A stretch of 64,000 bases of DNA from positions 62,001 to 126,000 of the forward strand of contig JAFRBA010000153.1 of the NCBI GenBank assembly GCA_017405115.1. Reading direction: 5' to 3'. This document shows positions 25,037 to 33,713 of the stretch, one piece after another. The DNA comes from Kiritimatiellia bacterium (lineage in GTDB: Bacteria; Verrucomicrobiota; Kiritimatiellia; RFP12; UBA1067). Positions within the stretch are counted from its first letter, which is position 1. Every line of letters starts with the position of its first letter. Below the pieces are notes generated by a model. It was given only the letters and a program-made list of their open reading frames with translations. It was not told the origin of the DNA and did no database searches. A program made the translations under genes and the position numbers.

Positions 25037-25894
25037 ATGAAAAGACCATTCTTTTTCTGCGCCGCTGCCGCTGCGGCGCTGCCGCTGTTCGCCGTGGAGC
25101 CTATCTGGTGGGGCGCGCACGGCGCCGCGTACTTCCCGGTCTCTAGGGGCAAGAAGGGGAGGCGCGTGACGGACAAGGACCTTGCGGCGATCGTCGCGAA
25201 CGTCGGCAAGATCAAGGCCGAGGCCGAGCGGCTGGGCATACCGAAGGACCGCTACGTCCTCGACTTCCCGGACGAGCCGCGTCCTGACGTGCTGGAGAAC
25301 CTGCTGAAGGTCGCGCGGGCGGTGAAGGCGGCGCATCCGGACGTGCAGCTCTTCTGCAACCCGCTTTTCTTCAACGAGAAGGTGCGCACGAACGAGACGC
25401 TGATGGCCGACCTGCGCTCGACGTACAACAAGTGCATTGACTTCTCGGTGCCGGTCTTCCTCGCGGCGCGGCGTGACTGGGCGCGCAACGAGTTCTTCAC
25501 GTCCGCCCACCGCGCGAACATGTTCTACGCCCAGCCGGCGCGGCGCATGGGGCGGCACGGCGCATGGGACGCGGCGGTGTGGGGCTTCAACGGCCTCGGC
25601 TACTACTGCTACTGGGAGTATGCGATCAGGTGCTACACCTGGGACCTTCGCACGAACGGCGCGTCGATCCTCGGCGCCACCTATCGCATGGTGTATCCGT
25701 CGGGCGACGGCTTCGCGATCACCCCGCTCTACGAGATGATGCGCGAGGCGGTAGAGGACTTCCACCTCGTGAAGACTTTGCAGAAGCGCGGGCGGGGCGC
25801 GCTTGTCGACGAACTGCACAAGACGACCTCCACGCTGCGGCTCGCCGCCGACTTTGACGATCTGCACGAGCGCCTCATGTCCGCACTTGACTAG
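25037..25894 (+). CDS. Secreted DUF4091-like glycosidase-related protein, short form
   Basis: 285 residues. A signal peptide (MKRPFFFCAAAAAALPLFA) is followed by what looks like the second half of a DUF4091-type TIM barrel. WGFNGLGYYCYWEYAI, ATYRMVYPSGDGFAI and the closing EMMREAVEDFHLVKTLQKRG are the family's late motifs. Complete DUF4091 proteins are usually about twice this length, so the N-terminal part of the barrel is missing, and the protein may be inactive or work with a partner. It starts two bases after the stop of the truncated beta-helix gene. No RBS of note is seen. Confidence 0.6.
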   Translation: MKRPFFFCAAAAAALPLFAVEPIWWGAHGAAYFPVSRGKKGRRVTDKDLAAIVANVGKIKAEAERLGIPKDRYVLDFPDEPRPDVLENLLKVARAVKAAHPDVQLFCNPLFFNEKVRTNETLMADLRSTYNKCIDFSVPVFLAARRDWARNEFFTSAHRANMFYAQPARRMGRHGAWDAAVWGFNGLGYYCYWEYAIRCYTWDLRTNGASILGATYRMVYPSGDGFAITPLYEMMREAVEDFHLVKTLQKRGRGALVDELHKTTSTLRLAADFDDLHERLMSALD

Positions 25895-25904
25895 CCCGGG
25901 CGGC

Positions 25905-26345
25905 TGGCGCATCGGGCTGCCGCCACGCAGCGCGACAACGCCGCCTTGCCCTCCGACGCTGCTCCCGACCCGGATCTCGGCGGTCCCGGCGGCATGGCTC
26001 TCTGGCAGTCAACCGAGTCTCTGGCTTTTGCTTTCGCATACGACCACCGAGGTGAACCAGCCTCCCCGCAGCCATGCCGCACCGCCGAGAGTCCTCTCGC
26101 TCGCACGTCGGCCCGTCAAGGCGGCCTTGGGCTGCGCGCTCGATTCGCGCCGGGGCGCGGAGAGACGGTGCCGCACGAGAGCACTTTCGCGGGTCCGACG
26201 GGGTTTTGACCCCAGTGCGTACGGGCGAGCGCTAAGCGCGAGCGTCAAAACCCTGTCGAGGGCGCCCGCGAAATGCGGCTCGGAAGGCACCGCCACGAAG
26301 CGCCCCATGAGCGAATCTTGTGCCTGCCCGTGGTTCGCGGATGCG
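25905..26345. repeat. Dispersed palindromic repeat, long copy
   Basis: Its two outer parts (about 25925-25985 and 26200-26345) match the complement of 43808-44021 almost base for base, for example GGGCGAGCGC, AGCGCGAGCGTCAAAA and GGGCGCCCGCGAAATGCGG. The middle about 215 bp is absent from the other copy. It is rich in inverted repeats and has no credible ORF. Confidence 0.7.
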
Positions 26346-26372
26346 CCCGCCTTTACTGCCATGACATGAATC

Positions 26373-26381
26373 TGCTATAAT
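26373..26381 (+). promoter_or_regulatory. Extended -10 promoter of the GH42-like/GH28 operon
   Basis: TGCTATAAT, 61 bases before the ATG at 26443, which has its own strong RBS AGGAGGGG. Confidence 0.6.
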
Positions 26382-26442
26382 ACGGGCGTTGCGCCTGCAG
26401 CATGCAGGCTGGCAGCGTGGTCTCGTCCGCTGTAGGAGGGGT

Positions 26443-29400
26443 ATGGCAAAAAAGATTGTGTTTGCGGGCGCGGCGCTTGCCGCGACTGCGGCGTTCGGCG
26501 TGTTGCCGTGCAGGTTCCTGCACGAGATGACGGGCGAGTACGTGACGCCCCACCATTCGTTCAGGGGGTCGGACGCGGAGAAGCCGCTGAAGGTGCTGTT
26601 CCTGCTGGACCGCGCCGGCGGACGAGACGCCGTCGAGGCCGTGCAGAGGTTCAACATCGAGCCGACTTACTTCCTGATGGTCACCGGCGACCGCATCGCA
26701 GTGGAAAACATGTACGAGTCCGCGTGGACCGGGACGACCATATACGAGAAGACACGTGAACTCGACGAGAAGCTCGACGCCAAGTACGATCTCTACGTGT
26801 TCGGCGACAAGACGCTCTCGAGCGTCAACGAAGAGCACCGCTACCGCATACTGAAGGCCGTGCGCGACGACGGCGCGGGGCTTCTGCTGGTCGGCGACAT
26901 GGGTCTGCCGCGCATTCCCTACAAGAAGGCGTGCGCCGAGAAGCTGCCGCCGCCGTCGTTCGCCGCGTCCTTCGCGCGCGAATACGAGAAGACGGCAATC
27001 GATGCGTACAGGCTCGGCAAGGGGCGCGTCGTCAGGATGTGCTGCGGTTCGCCGCGGCCGGACCATTACTACACGCTCGTTCCCACATTCACGATTGACG
27101 ACCTGTGGCCTGCGAAGTACGAGAACGCGATCGCCTTCGCAGGCGCGGCGATGCGCTATGCCGCCGGGCGCGACGACGTGCCGTCGCAGCCAGTGCGCAC
27201 GCGCATCAGGAACCGCTTCAACGAAGTGGTGCCAGACGCCTCGTGCGCCGGCACGCACTTTCGCGACACCATCGGCGCGAACGGCGCGGTCGTCGTGGAG
27301 CGCGTCGAGACGCCGTCCCCCGTCGGCGGCGTGGAGGTAGACGCCCCCGAGGTCGTGAAGCCAGGCGAGCCGTTCTCGGTCAGGGCGACGTGGAAGGCCG
27401 CTAGCGCGTCCGTCGCCTCGGCGCGCGTCGAGACGCTCGACTCCCCGAAGCTGCGCGTCATGATGCGGCGGACGATCCCCGTGCCGCCCGGCGCGACCTC
27501 TATATCGGCTGACATCGCTGACGCCCGCATCTCGACAAAGGCCGGATACGTGCGCGTGACGCTGCTCGACGCCTCGGGAAGGCCCCTGGAGATAGCCGAG
27601 ACACTGCAGTTCTTCCCGTCAAGGAACCTGCCGGACTACGTGCAGATGGGCTGGGGCACGACCCTCGCAATGCACGCTTTCGCCGGTGCGCCGGTCCTCG
27701 TGGACCGTCTTGGCTTCGAGTACGGGCTGACGCATACATCAAAAGGAGGCACGGGCATCCGCGCGGCGGCGGTCATGAACCAGTCTGCCGTTCCGTACCT
27801 TACGCGCGTCAGCATCGTCGCGGCGCCAAACGGCTCGTCGCGCCAGTCGCAGTGGTTCTTCCTCGACAAAGAGGCGACGGAGCGGATGAAGAAGATCGAT
27901 GGCGACCTGTGCTTCTACCGTCCCGAGGTCAAGCAGCTCTGGGCGGACGGCATACGCTACGGCATGGAGAACCTGTCCAAGTACGCGCCGGGGTTCTACA
28001 ACCTCGGCGACGAAAACGGGCTCAACGTGGCCATCGGCTTCGGCGAATACGACGACAGGTACTTCCGCGAGTTCCTGAAGGCGAAGTACGGCACGATTGA
28101 GAACTTGAACCGCAACTGGCGCACCAACTGCACGGACTTCGCATCCGTGCCGCACATCAGGCCCGAGGAGGCGAAGGCCGTCGGGAACCTGGCGGCGTGG
28201 GGCGACCACCGCGCGTACATAGAGAAGATGTACGCCGACATCCACGCATTCTGCCGCGACGAGATACGCAAATACGACCCGGGCGCGCCCGTGGGCGCCG
28301 AGGGGTCCATGCCCGGCGACCTCGAGCTTACGTTCGAGAGGCTGGAGTTCTGGGGGCCGTATTCCAACCTCGTCGAGGACGAGGTGCTGCGCTCCCTCGG
28401 CGGCGACCGCATAAGGATGTTCTGGTGGGGAGGCTACCCGGCGAGCCACGGCGGCCGCGGCAGGGTGCCGTTTCCGCTGCCGCTCATGAAGGGCCTCGCG
28501 ACCGGAACCGTCATGGGCAGCGCGTGGTTCAGCACCTGCCTCGGCAGCTGCCATGGATTCTTTTACCCAGACCTGAAGGTTGCGGACGATGTCGCGGCGT
28601 ACCTGCCGTGGCACGACAGGTTCAAGGACGGCCTTGCGCAGCTTCTCATACGCAACCCGCTCAAGGACGAGGGCGTCCTCGTCTACTGGAGCCATGCATG
28701 CCGCACGGCGTCGCTCGCGTCCGAGAAGTGCCTGTCGCCCAACGACGGCATCTCGACGCTCATACAGAGCTTCTACCGCACCGGACGCTCGTTCGAGTTC
28801 GTCTCGGCGCGCACTCTTGCGCGGCTTGAGAAGGCGAAGGTGGTGTTCCTCTGCGGCGCGACGGCGCTCTCCGACGCCGAAGTCGCCGCGCTCCGCGCCT
28901 TCGCCGCGCGCGGCGGGCGCGTCGTCGCCGACGTGGAGCCGGCCGTGATGAACGAGAACCTCGCCTGGCGCGACACTCCGGCGCTGAAGGGGCTTTGGGG
29001 CTCGGGCGGATGCGTTCTGCTCGGCAAGAAGCTGTCGCTTGCCGCCGCGCACGAGAAGAAGCCGGGGGATTTCGACGGAGAGATCGCGGCGTTCCTGCCG
29101 CCCCCGGCCGCTTGCGTTCCTGCCGCGCGGATGGACGACAACGCGATCATGCGCACTCGCGGCGGCAGGGACTTCGACCTCGTCACGGCGATGTGGCCGG
29201 CGACGAACCTCGGGGCGAAGGTCCCCGTGAAGCTGCCGGGCCGTCGCTTCGTCTACGACCCGATGGTCGGCTTCGTGGGCGAGTCGTCGACGATGACGCT
29301 CGACTTCTCTAAGGCGCCGTTCGTGAGCCGCGCTGCTTTTGCGGAGCGGCAGGAGGCGCCGTCGTTCTCTGTTTCCGGCGCGGCGCGCGGCGGCGAGGTG

Positions 29401-29619
29401 AAGGTGAAGACACCCGCGCTCGTCTCGGGCCGGGTCTACAACCTCACCGTCCTAGACGCGGCGGGGAACGTGCGCTGGCGGTTCGTCTTCGACCGCGAGG
29501 CCAACGCGCCGAAGAACATGTTCGTCGCCTACACGGACCGACCTGGCGAATGGCGGGCGACGCTCATGGACTGTGCAACTGGCCTCAGGACGGAAAAGAC
29601 GTTCAAGGTGGCAGAATGA
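26443..29619 (+). CDS. Secreted beta-galactosidase-like glycoside hydrolase (GH42-related)
   Basis: 1058 residues. It has a short signal (MAKKIVFAGAALAATAAFG), a beta-rich N-terminal region (about 20-390), and a TIM barrel (about 395-760). In the barrel, YNLGDENGLNVAIGFGEYDD is followed by RYFREFLKAKYGTIENLNRN, the usual GH42 sequence after the acid/base Glu. The Asn that precedes that Glu in clan A is Asp here (about residues 522-523). A trimerisation-type alpha/beta domain (VLVYWSHACRT, VVFLCGATALSDAEVAALRA) and a C-terminal sandwich complete the chain. It overlaps the next gene by ATGA. A role on galactose-containing plant or host glycans is inferred; the substrate is unknown. Confidence 0.8.
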   Translation: MAKKIVFAGAALAATAAFGVLPCRFLHEMTGEYVTPHHSFRGSDAEKPLKVLFLLDRAGGRDAVEAVQRFNIEPTYFLMVTGDRIAVENMYESAWTGTTIYEKTRELDEKLDAKYDLYVFGDKTLSSVNEEHRYRILKAVRDDGAGLLLVGDMGLPRIPYKKACAEKLPPPSFAASFAREYEKTAIDAYRLGKGRVVRMCCGSPRPDHYYTLVPTFTIDDLWPAKYENAIAFAGAAMRYAAGRDDVPSQPVRTRIRNRFNEVVPDASCAGTHFRDTIGANGAVVVERVETPSPVGGVEVDAPEVVKPGEPFSVRATWKAASASVASARVETLDSPKLRVMMRRTIPVPPGATSISADIADARISTKAGYVRVTLLDASGRPLEIAETLQFFPSRNLPDYVQMGWGTTLAMHAFAGAPVLVDRLGFEYGLTHTSKGGTGIRAAAVMNQSAVPYLTRVSIVAAPNGSSRQSQWFFLDKEATERMKKIDGDLCFYRPEVKQLWADGIRYGMENLSKYAPGFYNLGDENGLNVAIGFGEYDDRYFREFLKAKYGTIENLNRNWRTNCTDFASVPHIRPEEAKAVGNLAAWGDHRAYIEKMYADIHAFCRDEIRKYDPGAPVGAEGSMPGDLELTFERLEFWGPYSNLVEDEVLRSLGGDRIRMFWWGGYPASHGGRGRVPFPLPLMKGLATGTVMGSAWFSTCLGSCHGFFYPDLKVADDVAAYLPWHDRFKDGLAQLLIRNPLKDEGVLVYWSHACRTASLASEKCLSPNDGISTLIQSFYRTGRSFEFVSARTLARLEKAKVVFLCGATALSDAEVAALRAFAARGGRVVADVEPAVMNENLAWRDTPALKGLWGSGGCVLLGKKLSLAAAHEKKPGDFDGEIAAFLPPPAACVPAARMDDNAIMRTRGGRDFDLVTAMWPATNLGAKVPVKLPGRRFVYDPMVGFVGESSTMTLDFSKAPFVSRAAFAERQEAPSFSVSGAARGGEVKVKTPALVSGRVYNLTVLDAAGNVRWRFVFDREANAPKNMFVAYTDRPGEWRATLMDCATGLRTEKTFKVAE

Positions 29620-30863
29620 CAACAACAATACTGGCGGGGATTGTCGCGGCCGTCGCGGTGTTCGACGTGCGAGAGTACGGCGCAAAGGGCGACGGTAGGG
29701 CGGACGACACGGCGGCGATACAGGCGGCCGTCGACGCGGCGTCGTCGGCGGGCGGCGGAACGGTGGAGTTCGCCGCAGGCGTCTATATTTCGGGGTCTGT
29801 ATGGCTCAGAGACAACGTGGACTTCCACCTTGGAGTTGGCTCGACACTGAAGGGCACTGCGGATCCGAAGGCCTACTGTTCCGCCGACTGCTGCCCGCAG
29901 AACTCCGCATCGCCGCGAAACAGCGAGAACACCTCCGGCGGGCACCTGCTGCTTGGCGTCGGCGTCAGGAACGTCACGCTCCGCGGACCGGGCAGGATAG
30001 ACGGCAACTCTCCTGCGTTCTTCCTCGACGCGGCGGGCAAGACCTACCCGAATTACCACGTCATGCCGTTCCGCCCGGCGCAGATGGTCTGGTTCGTCGA
30101 CTCGCAGGACATTCGGATCACCGACCTCGAGCTCGCCGACTCGCCGTACTGGAGCTGCTTCATACTTAACTGCGACCGCGTCTGGATCCGCAGGTGCAAT
30201 GTGCACACCGAGCGCCGCAAGTTCCACACCACGAACGGCGACGGCATCGACATAGACCGCTCGCGATGGGTGACCATCTCCGACTGCGACATCGACACTG
30301 CCGACGACAGCATCACCTTGCGCGCCTCTGCGACGAAACGGCTTGCAGACCCGCACGACTGCGCGTACGTGACGGTGGCCAACTGCAACCTGGCGTCGTC
30401 ATGCGACGCCGTCCGGGTCGGCGTCGGGGAGGGGCGCATACACGACGCCGTCTTCTCGAACATCACCGTTTCCGACGCGAAGGTGGCGGCTTTCAACTTC
30501 GTCGCGTCCTGGAGCCCGTCGTCGCGCGGGACGGACATAACCGGGATACGCGTCCAGAACATCCGGATCGTCGCGCACGACTTCCTTCGCATGCACCACA
30601 TGTGCGCGACGAAGGCTCTTTTCCGCGACATCGTTTTCGACGGCGTCTCCGGGACGGTGCGCAGGCCGTCGCGCATATACGCAAGGAGGACGCGCCCGTT
30701 CGAGAACATAGCATTCCGGAACGTGGAGCTGCCCTGCGGATTCGTCGGAGTCAACGCCGACGTGCGGATCACGGGCGGCACTTTCGCGCCCAAGGACATT
30801 TCGGCGGAGGAACGCGCCAGGATAGAGGACGACATGGCCAATGGGCGCAACCCGCTCTATTGA
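29616..30863 (+). CDS. Secreted GH28-family (polygalacturonase-like) protein, divergent active site
   Basis: 415 residues. A short hydrophobic leader (MTTTILAGIVAAVAV) is followed by the entry motif DVREYGAKGDGRADDTAAIQ of pectin-lyase-fold enzymes and a long right-handed beta-helix. Of the GH28 catalytic set, NxDGID appears as NGDGIDID (about 207) and the DD pair as TADDSIT (about 229). The expected GHG is replaced by DAVRVGVGEG and no RIK motif is seen. It therefore probably has altered chemistry or specificity. Translationally coupled to the GH42-like gene, suggesting joint action on a branched, perhaps pectic, glycan. It is convergent with the regulator that follows. Confidence 0.78.
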   Translation: MTTTILAGIVAAVAVFDVREYGAKGDGRADDTAAIQAAVDAASSAGGGTVEFAAGVYISGSVWLRDNVDFHLGVGSTLKGTADPKAYCSADCCPQNSASPRNSENTSGGHLLLGVGVRNVTLRGPGRIDGNSPAFFLDAAGKTYPNYHVMPFRPAQMVWFVDSQDIRITDLELADSPYWSCFILNCDRVWIRRCNVHTERRKFHTTNGDGIDIDRSRWVTISDCDIDTADDSITLRASATKRLADPHDCAYVTVANCNLASSCDAVRVGVGEGRIHDAVFSNITVSDAKVAAFNFVASWSPSSRGTDITGIRVQNIRIVAHDFLRMHHMCATKALFRDIVFDGVSGTVRRPSRIYARRTRPFENIAFRNVELPCGFVGVNADVRITGGTFAPKDISAEERARIEDDMANGRNPLY

Positions 30864-30889
30864 GCGAAGTGCCCTGCGCCTACGGCAAG

Positions 30890-32095
30890 TCACTTGCGCT
30901 TGTCCTGCCGCCACGCGCGCATCGACTTGCCGAAGTGCTTCTTGAACATCGACTTGAATGCCGAAGCCGTGCGGAATCCGCACCGCGCAGCGATCTCGTC
31001 CGCCCGCATGCGCGTGTCCTTCGCGAGCCGTGCGGCCTCCTTGAGGCGAACGCCGAGGATCGCATCCCTGATGGTTCCGCACGAGGCGGCCTTGAACGCG
31101 AGTTCAAGCGCCCTGACCGTCACTCCCATTTCGTCCGCGAGCTGCTTTGCGGTAAGCCCAGTCAAGGCGCGTTGGCGGATTGTGTCTAGCGCGCGTGCCG
31201 CCCGGATCCGCTGCCCGGCGGTGTTGCACGTCGACATCCTCTCGGAAAAGCCCGCTATGCCGTATTTTTCGCGCAGGGTCGGGGCGGACGGTTTTTTCCT
31301 GCGCATGATCTCGTTGAGCATGGCGGCCGCATTGTAGCCGCCGCCAAGGAAGTCCGGTTCGATGCTTGAAAGCGTCGGCCGCGTGTTCTCGCAGACTGTC
31401 GACTCGTTGTCGATGCCGATGATGGCCATCTGCTGCGGAATGAATATTCTCGCCCTGCGGCAGGCGTCTATGACGGACTGTGCTATGGTGTCCGAACAGG
31501 CCAGGAGGGCGCATGGCTTTGCAAGCGCCTTCAGCCATTCGTCAAGCCGCTTCCTGTTCGTGTAGTGGCAACCGCCTGGCGGCATCTTTTCCTCGTAGAC
31601 GGACAGTTCGAAGCCTGCCTTAGCCAGCCTGCGGCGAAAGCCGGTCTTCCGGTTGTCGGAGTTGACCGTGTTCGGGTCGCTGTCCGGCGAGTCGACTATT
31701 CCGGCGAAGGCAAACGATTCGTAGCCGCGCGAGAGGAAGAAGTCCGCCGCCCGGTCTGCTATCGCGTGGTCGTCGCACGCCATGAAGCCGTCGGCGTCGA
31801 TGAACCCCGAGTCGCCTGCGTCGATGATGACGGCGGGGATCCTGCGGCGGAACTTCCTGCGCAGGGCTTCCACGACCTTGATTCCGCCGGAGATTATTCC
31901 GTTCGGAGGCGAAGTCATTGAGCGCGCCAGGGAATTCAGGTCGGCGGGCGTCTCTGGGCGGGAGTAGAGGTGTATCGCCCACCCGTCGTGCTGCGCGGCA
32001 AACTGGAACACGCCCGCAGTCTGGTCTCTACTTGCCTTCGACTTGCGGTTCAGGAACACTGTCACCGAGAAATTGCGCCTGCTGTGGGAGGTCAT
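30890..32095 (-). CDS. XylR-type regulator: LacI-like sensor domain plus AraC HTH
   Basis: 401 residues. The N-terminal about 280 residues are a periplasmic-binding-protein-like sensor (IPAVIIDAGDSGF, CALLACSDTIAQSVIDACRR, QQMAIIGIDNESTVCENTRP). This is the arrangement of XylR rather than LacI, because the DNA-binding part comes last. Residues about 300-401 are an AraC-type double HTH (TAKQLADEMGVTVRALELAF, then ADEIAARCGFRTASAFKSMF). It would bind a sugar and activate nearby catabolic genes. The likely targets are the convergent GH42/GH28 operon or the divergent aminotransferase/ceramidase operon. The ATG lies seven bases from a -10 box. Confidence 0.88.
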   Translation of the reverse strand: MTSHSRRNFSVTVFLNRKSKASRDQTAGVFQFAAQHDGWAIHLYSRPETPADLNSLARSMTSPPNGIISGGIKVVEALRRKFRRRIPAVIIDAGDSGFIDADGFMACDDHAIADRAADFFLSRGYESFAFAGIVDSPDSDPNTVNSDNRKTGFRRRLAKAGFELSVYEEKMPPGGCHYTNRKRLDEWLKALAKPCALLACSDTIAQSVIDACRRARIFIPQQMAIIGIDNESTVCENTRPTLSSIEPDFLGGGYNAAAMLNEIMRRKKPSAPTLREKYGIAGFSERMSTCNTAGQRIRAARALDTIRQRALTGLTAKQLADEMGVTVRALELAFKAASCGTIRDAILGVRLKEAARLAKDTRMRADEIAARCGFRTASAFKSMFKKHFGKSMRAWRQDKRK

Positions 32096-32102
32096 GCCCC
32101 GT

Positions 32103-32111
32103 AGTATAGCA
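32103..32111 (-). promoter_or_regulatory. Extended -10 promoter of the XylR-type regulator
   Basis: Minus strand TGCTATACT; the box ends seven bases before the ATG at 32095, so the mRNA is probably leaderless. Confidence 0.6.
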
Positions 32112-32261
32112 TTTTTGCGGATTGCGCGGCAATCCGGTTCGCATTTATGTTCGTTTTATTTTCGCAATTATCCATGTTGACATTTGCCGAGCATGGCTGC
32201 AATATGATATGATTCCTCCCGCAGGGCCACAGTGGCCTTGCTGGTCAAAAGGAGATTAGGA

Positions 32262-33695
32262 ATGAACAGACGGGATTTCATAAGGAACGGCGGCGCGGCG
32301 ACCGTCATGGCGATGGGCGGCGGCGCGTGCGCGAGCATTTCCGGCGACGCCGGCAAGCTGGCCTACTTCGGCGGCACGCCGGTGATGAGCGCGGCGCAGA
32401 AGCCCGCCGGCTACGGCAGGCTTTTCGCCTGGCCGATCGTCAACGACGCGATGCGGAAGGCGTCGGACGGCGTGCTCGTCTCCGGCAAGATGTCCGGCCG
32501 CGACATCACCATCAAGTTCGAGAACGAGTTCGCCAAGTGGCAGGGCACGAAGTACGCCCTCGCCTGCCTCAACGGCACGACCGCGCTCAACACGGCGTTC
32601 TACGCGGTCGGCGTGGGGCCGGGCGACGAGGTGATCTGCCCGACGGTCACCTTCTGGGCGAGCTGCATGGGCGTGGTCAACCTTGGCGGCACGGTGGTCT
32701 TCTGCGACATCAAGCCGGACGACCTCACCGTCGACCCCGCCAGCTTCGAGGCGAGGATAACCCCGCGCACGAAGGCCGTCGTGGTCGTTCACTACATGGG
32801 CTGCCCGTGCGACATGGACGCGATCATGCCGATCGCGAGGAAGCACGGCATCAAGGTCATCGAAGACGTCTCGCACGCGCAGGGCGGCCTCTACAAGGGC
32901 CGCAAGCTCGGCACCATCGGCGACATCGGGGCGATGTCCCTCATGAGCGGCAAGTCCTTCGCCATCGGCGAGGCTGGGATGCTCGTCACGGACAGCCGCG
33001 AATACTACGAGAAGTCGATATGCTGGGGCATGTACGGCAGGATGCCGTCCATACTCCCGAAGTCCACGCTGGCGAGAGTCCGCGAAGTGCCGTTCGGCGG
33101 CATAAAGAACCGCCTCAACCAGTGCACCGCGGCCGTGGGGCTCGAGCAGCTCAAGAAATACGACGCGGAATGCGCGGAGATCGAAAGGGCGATGCGCTAT
33201 TGGTGGGACGGGCTCTCCGACGTCGACTTCCTTAAGATCATATACCCGAAATACCCGGACAGCAACAAGGCCGGCTGGTACGCGTCGCGCGGGCGCTTCC
33301 TGCCGGAGCGCGCGCCCGGAGTCGACAACCGCGTGCTCGTGGCGGCGCTGAACGCGGAACTCGGAGGACTTGGGGTGTTCAACGCCGGCGCGAACTATCC
33401 GCTGCACTGGTCGAGCGTCTTCGACGACGAGGACATTTTCGGCAACGGGCAGCCTCCGTCGCGCCGCTTCCTGCCGGCGGGCGTGACGTCCAGAAAGCTC
33501 TCCGGCGAGCTGCCCGTCGCGGAGGTCATCAGCGCCCGCGTCATCGGCGACCCGTGGTTCAAGCACTGCGACAGACAGATAATCGACCTGTACATCGAAG
33601 CCGTGCACAAGGTCGCGAAGAACATCGACAAGCTGCGCGGCGTCGAGCCGAAGAACCCCGCCTACGCATTCTGGGCTCCGCCCGAGAAGGCATAA
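32262..33695 (+). CDS. Tat-exported DegT/DnrJ/EryC1/StrS-family aminotransferase
   Basis: 477 residues. Members transfer an amino group to keto-sugars with PLP. The fold type I elements are present: GTTALNTAFYAVGVGPGDEV, TVTFWASCMGVVNLGGTVVF, EDVSHAQGG (Asp for the pyridine nitrogen) and SLMSGKSFAIGEAG with the Schiff-base Lys at about 231. Unusually, the N-terminus MNRRDFIRNGGAATVMAMGG is a twin-arginine signal (RRDFIR), implying export with the cofactor bound, away from nucleotide-sugar substrates. A close paralogue without the signal is at 36632. RBS AAGGAG precedes the start. The real reaction is uncertain; a glycan-modifying or non-catalytic sugar-binding role is possible. Confidence 0.82.
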   Translation: MNRRDFIRNGGAATVMAMGGGACASISGDAGKLAYFGGTPVMSAAQKPAGYGRLFAWPIVNDAMRKASDGVLVSGKMSGRDITIKFENEFAKWQGTKYALACLNGTTALNTAFYAVGVGPGDEVICPTVTFWASCMGVVNLGGTVVFCDIKPDDLTVDPASFEARITPRTKAVVVVHYMGCPCDMDAIMPIARKHGIKVIEDVSHAQGGLYKGRKLGTIGDIGAMSLMSGKSFAIGEAGMLVTDSREYYEKSICWGMYGRMPSILPKSTLARVREVPFGGIKNRLNQCTAAVGLEQLKKYDAECAEIERAMRYWWDGLSDVDFLKIIYPKYPDSNKAGWYASRGRFLPERAPGVDNRVLVAALNAELGGLGVFNAGANYPLHWSSVFDDEDIFGNGQPPSRRFLPAGVTSRKLSGELPVAEVISARVIGDPWFKHCDRQIIDLYIEAVHKVAKNIDKLRGVEPKNPAYAFWAPPEKA

Positions 33696-33713
33696 GCCAG
33701 AAAGGGAAGTCGA

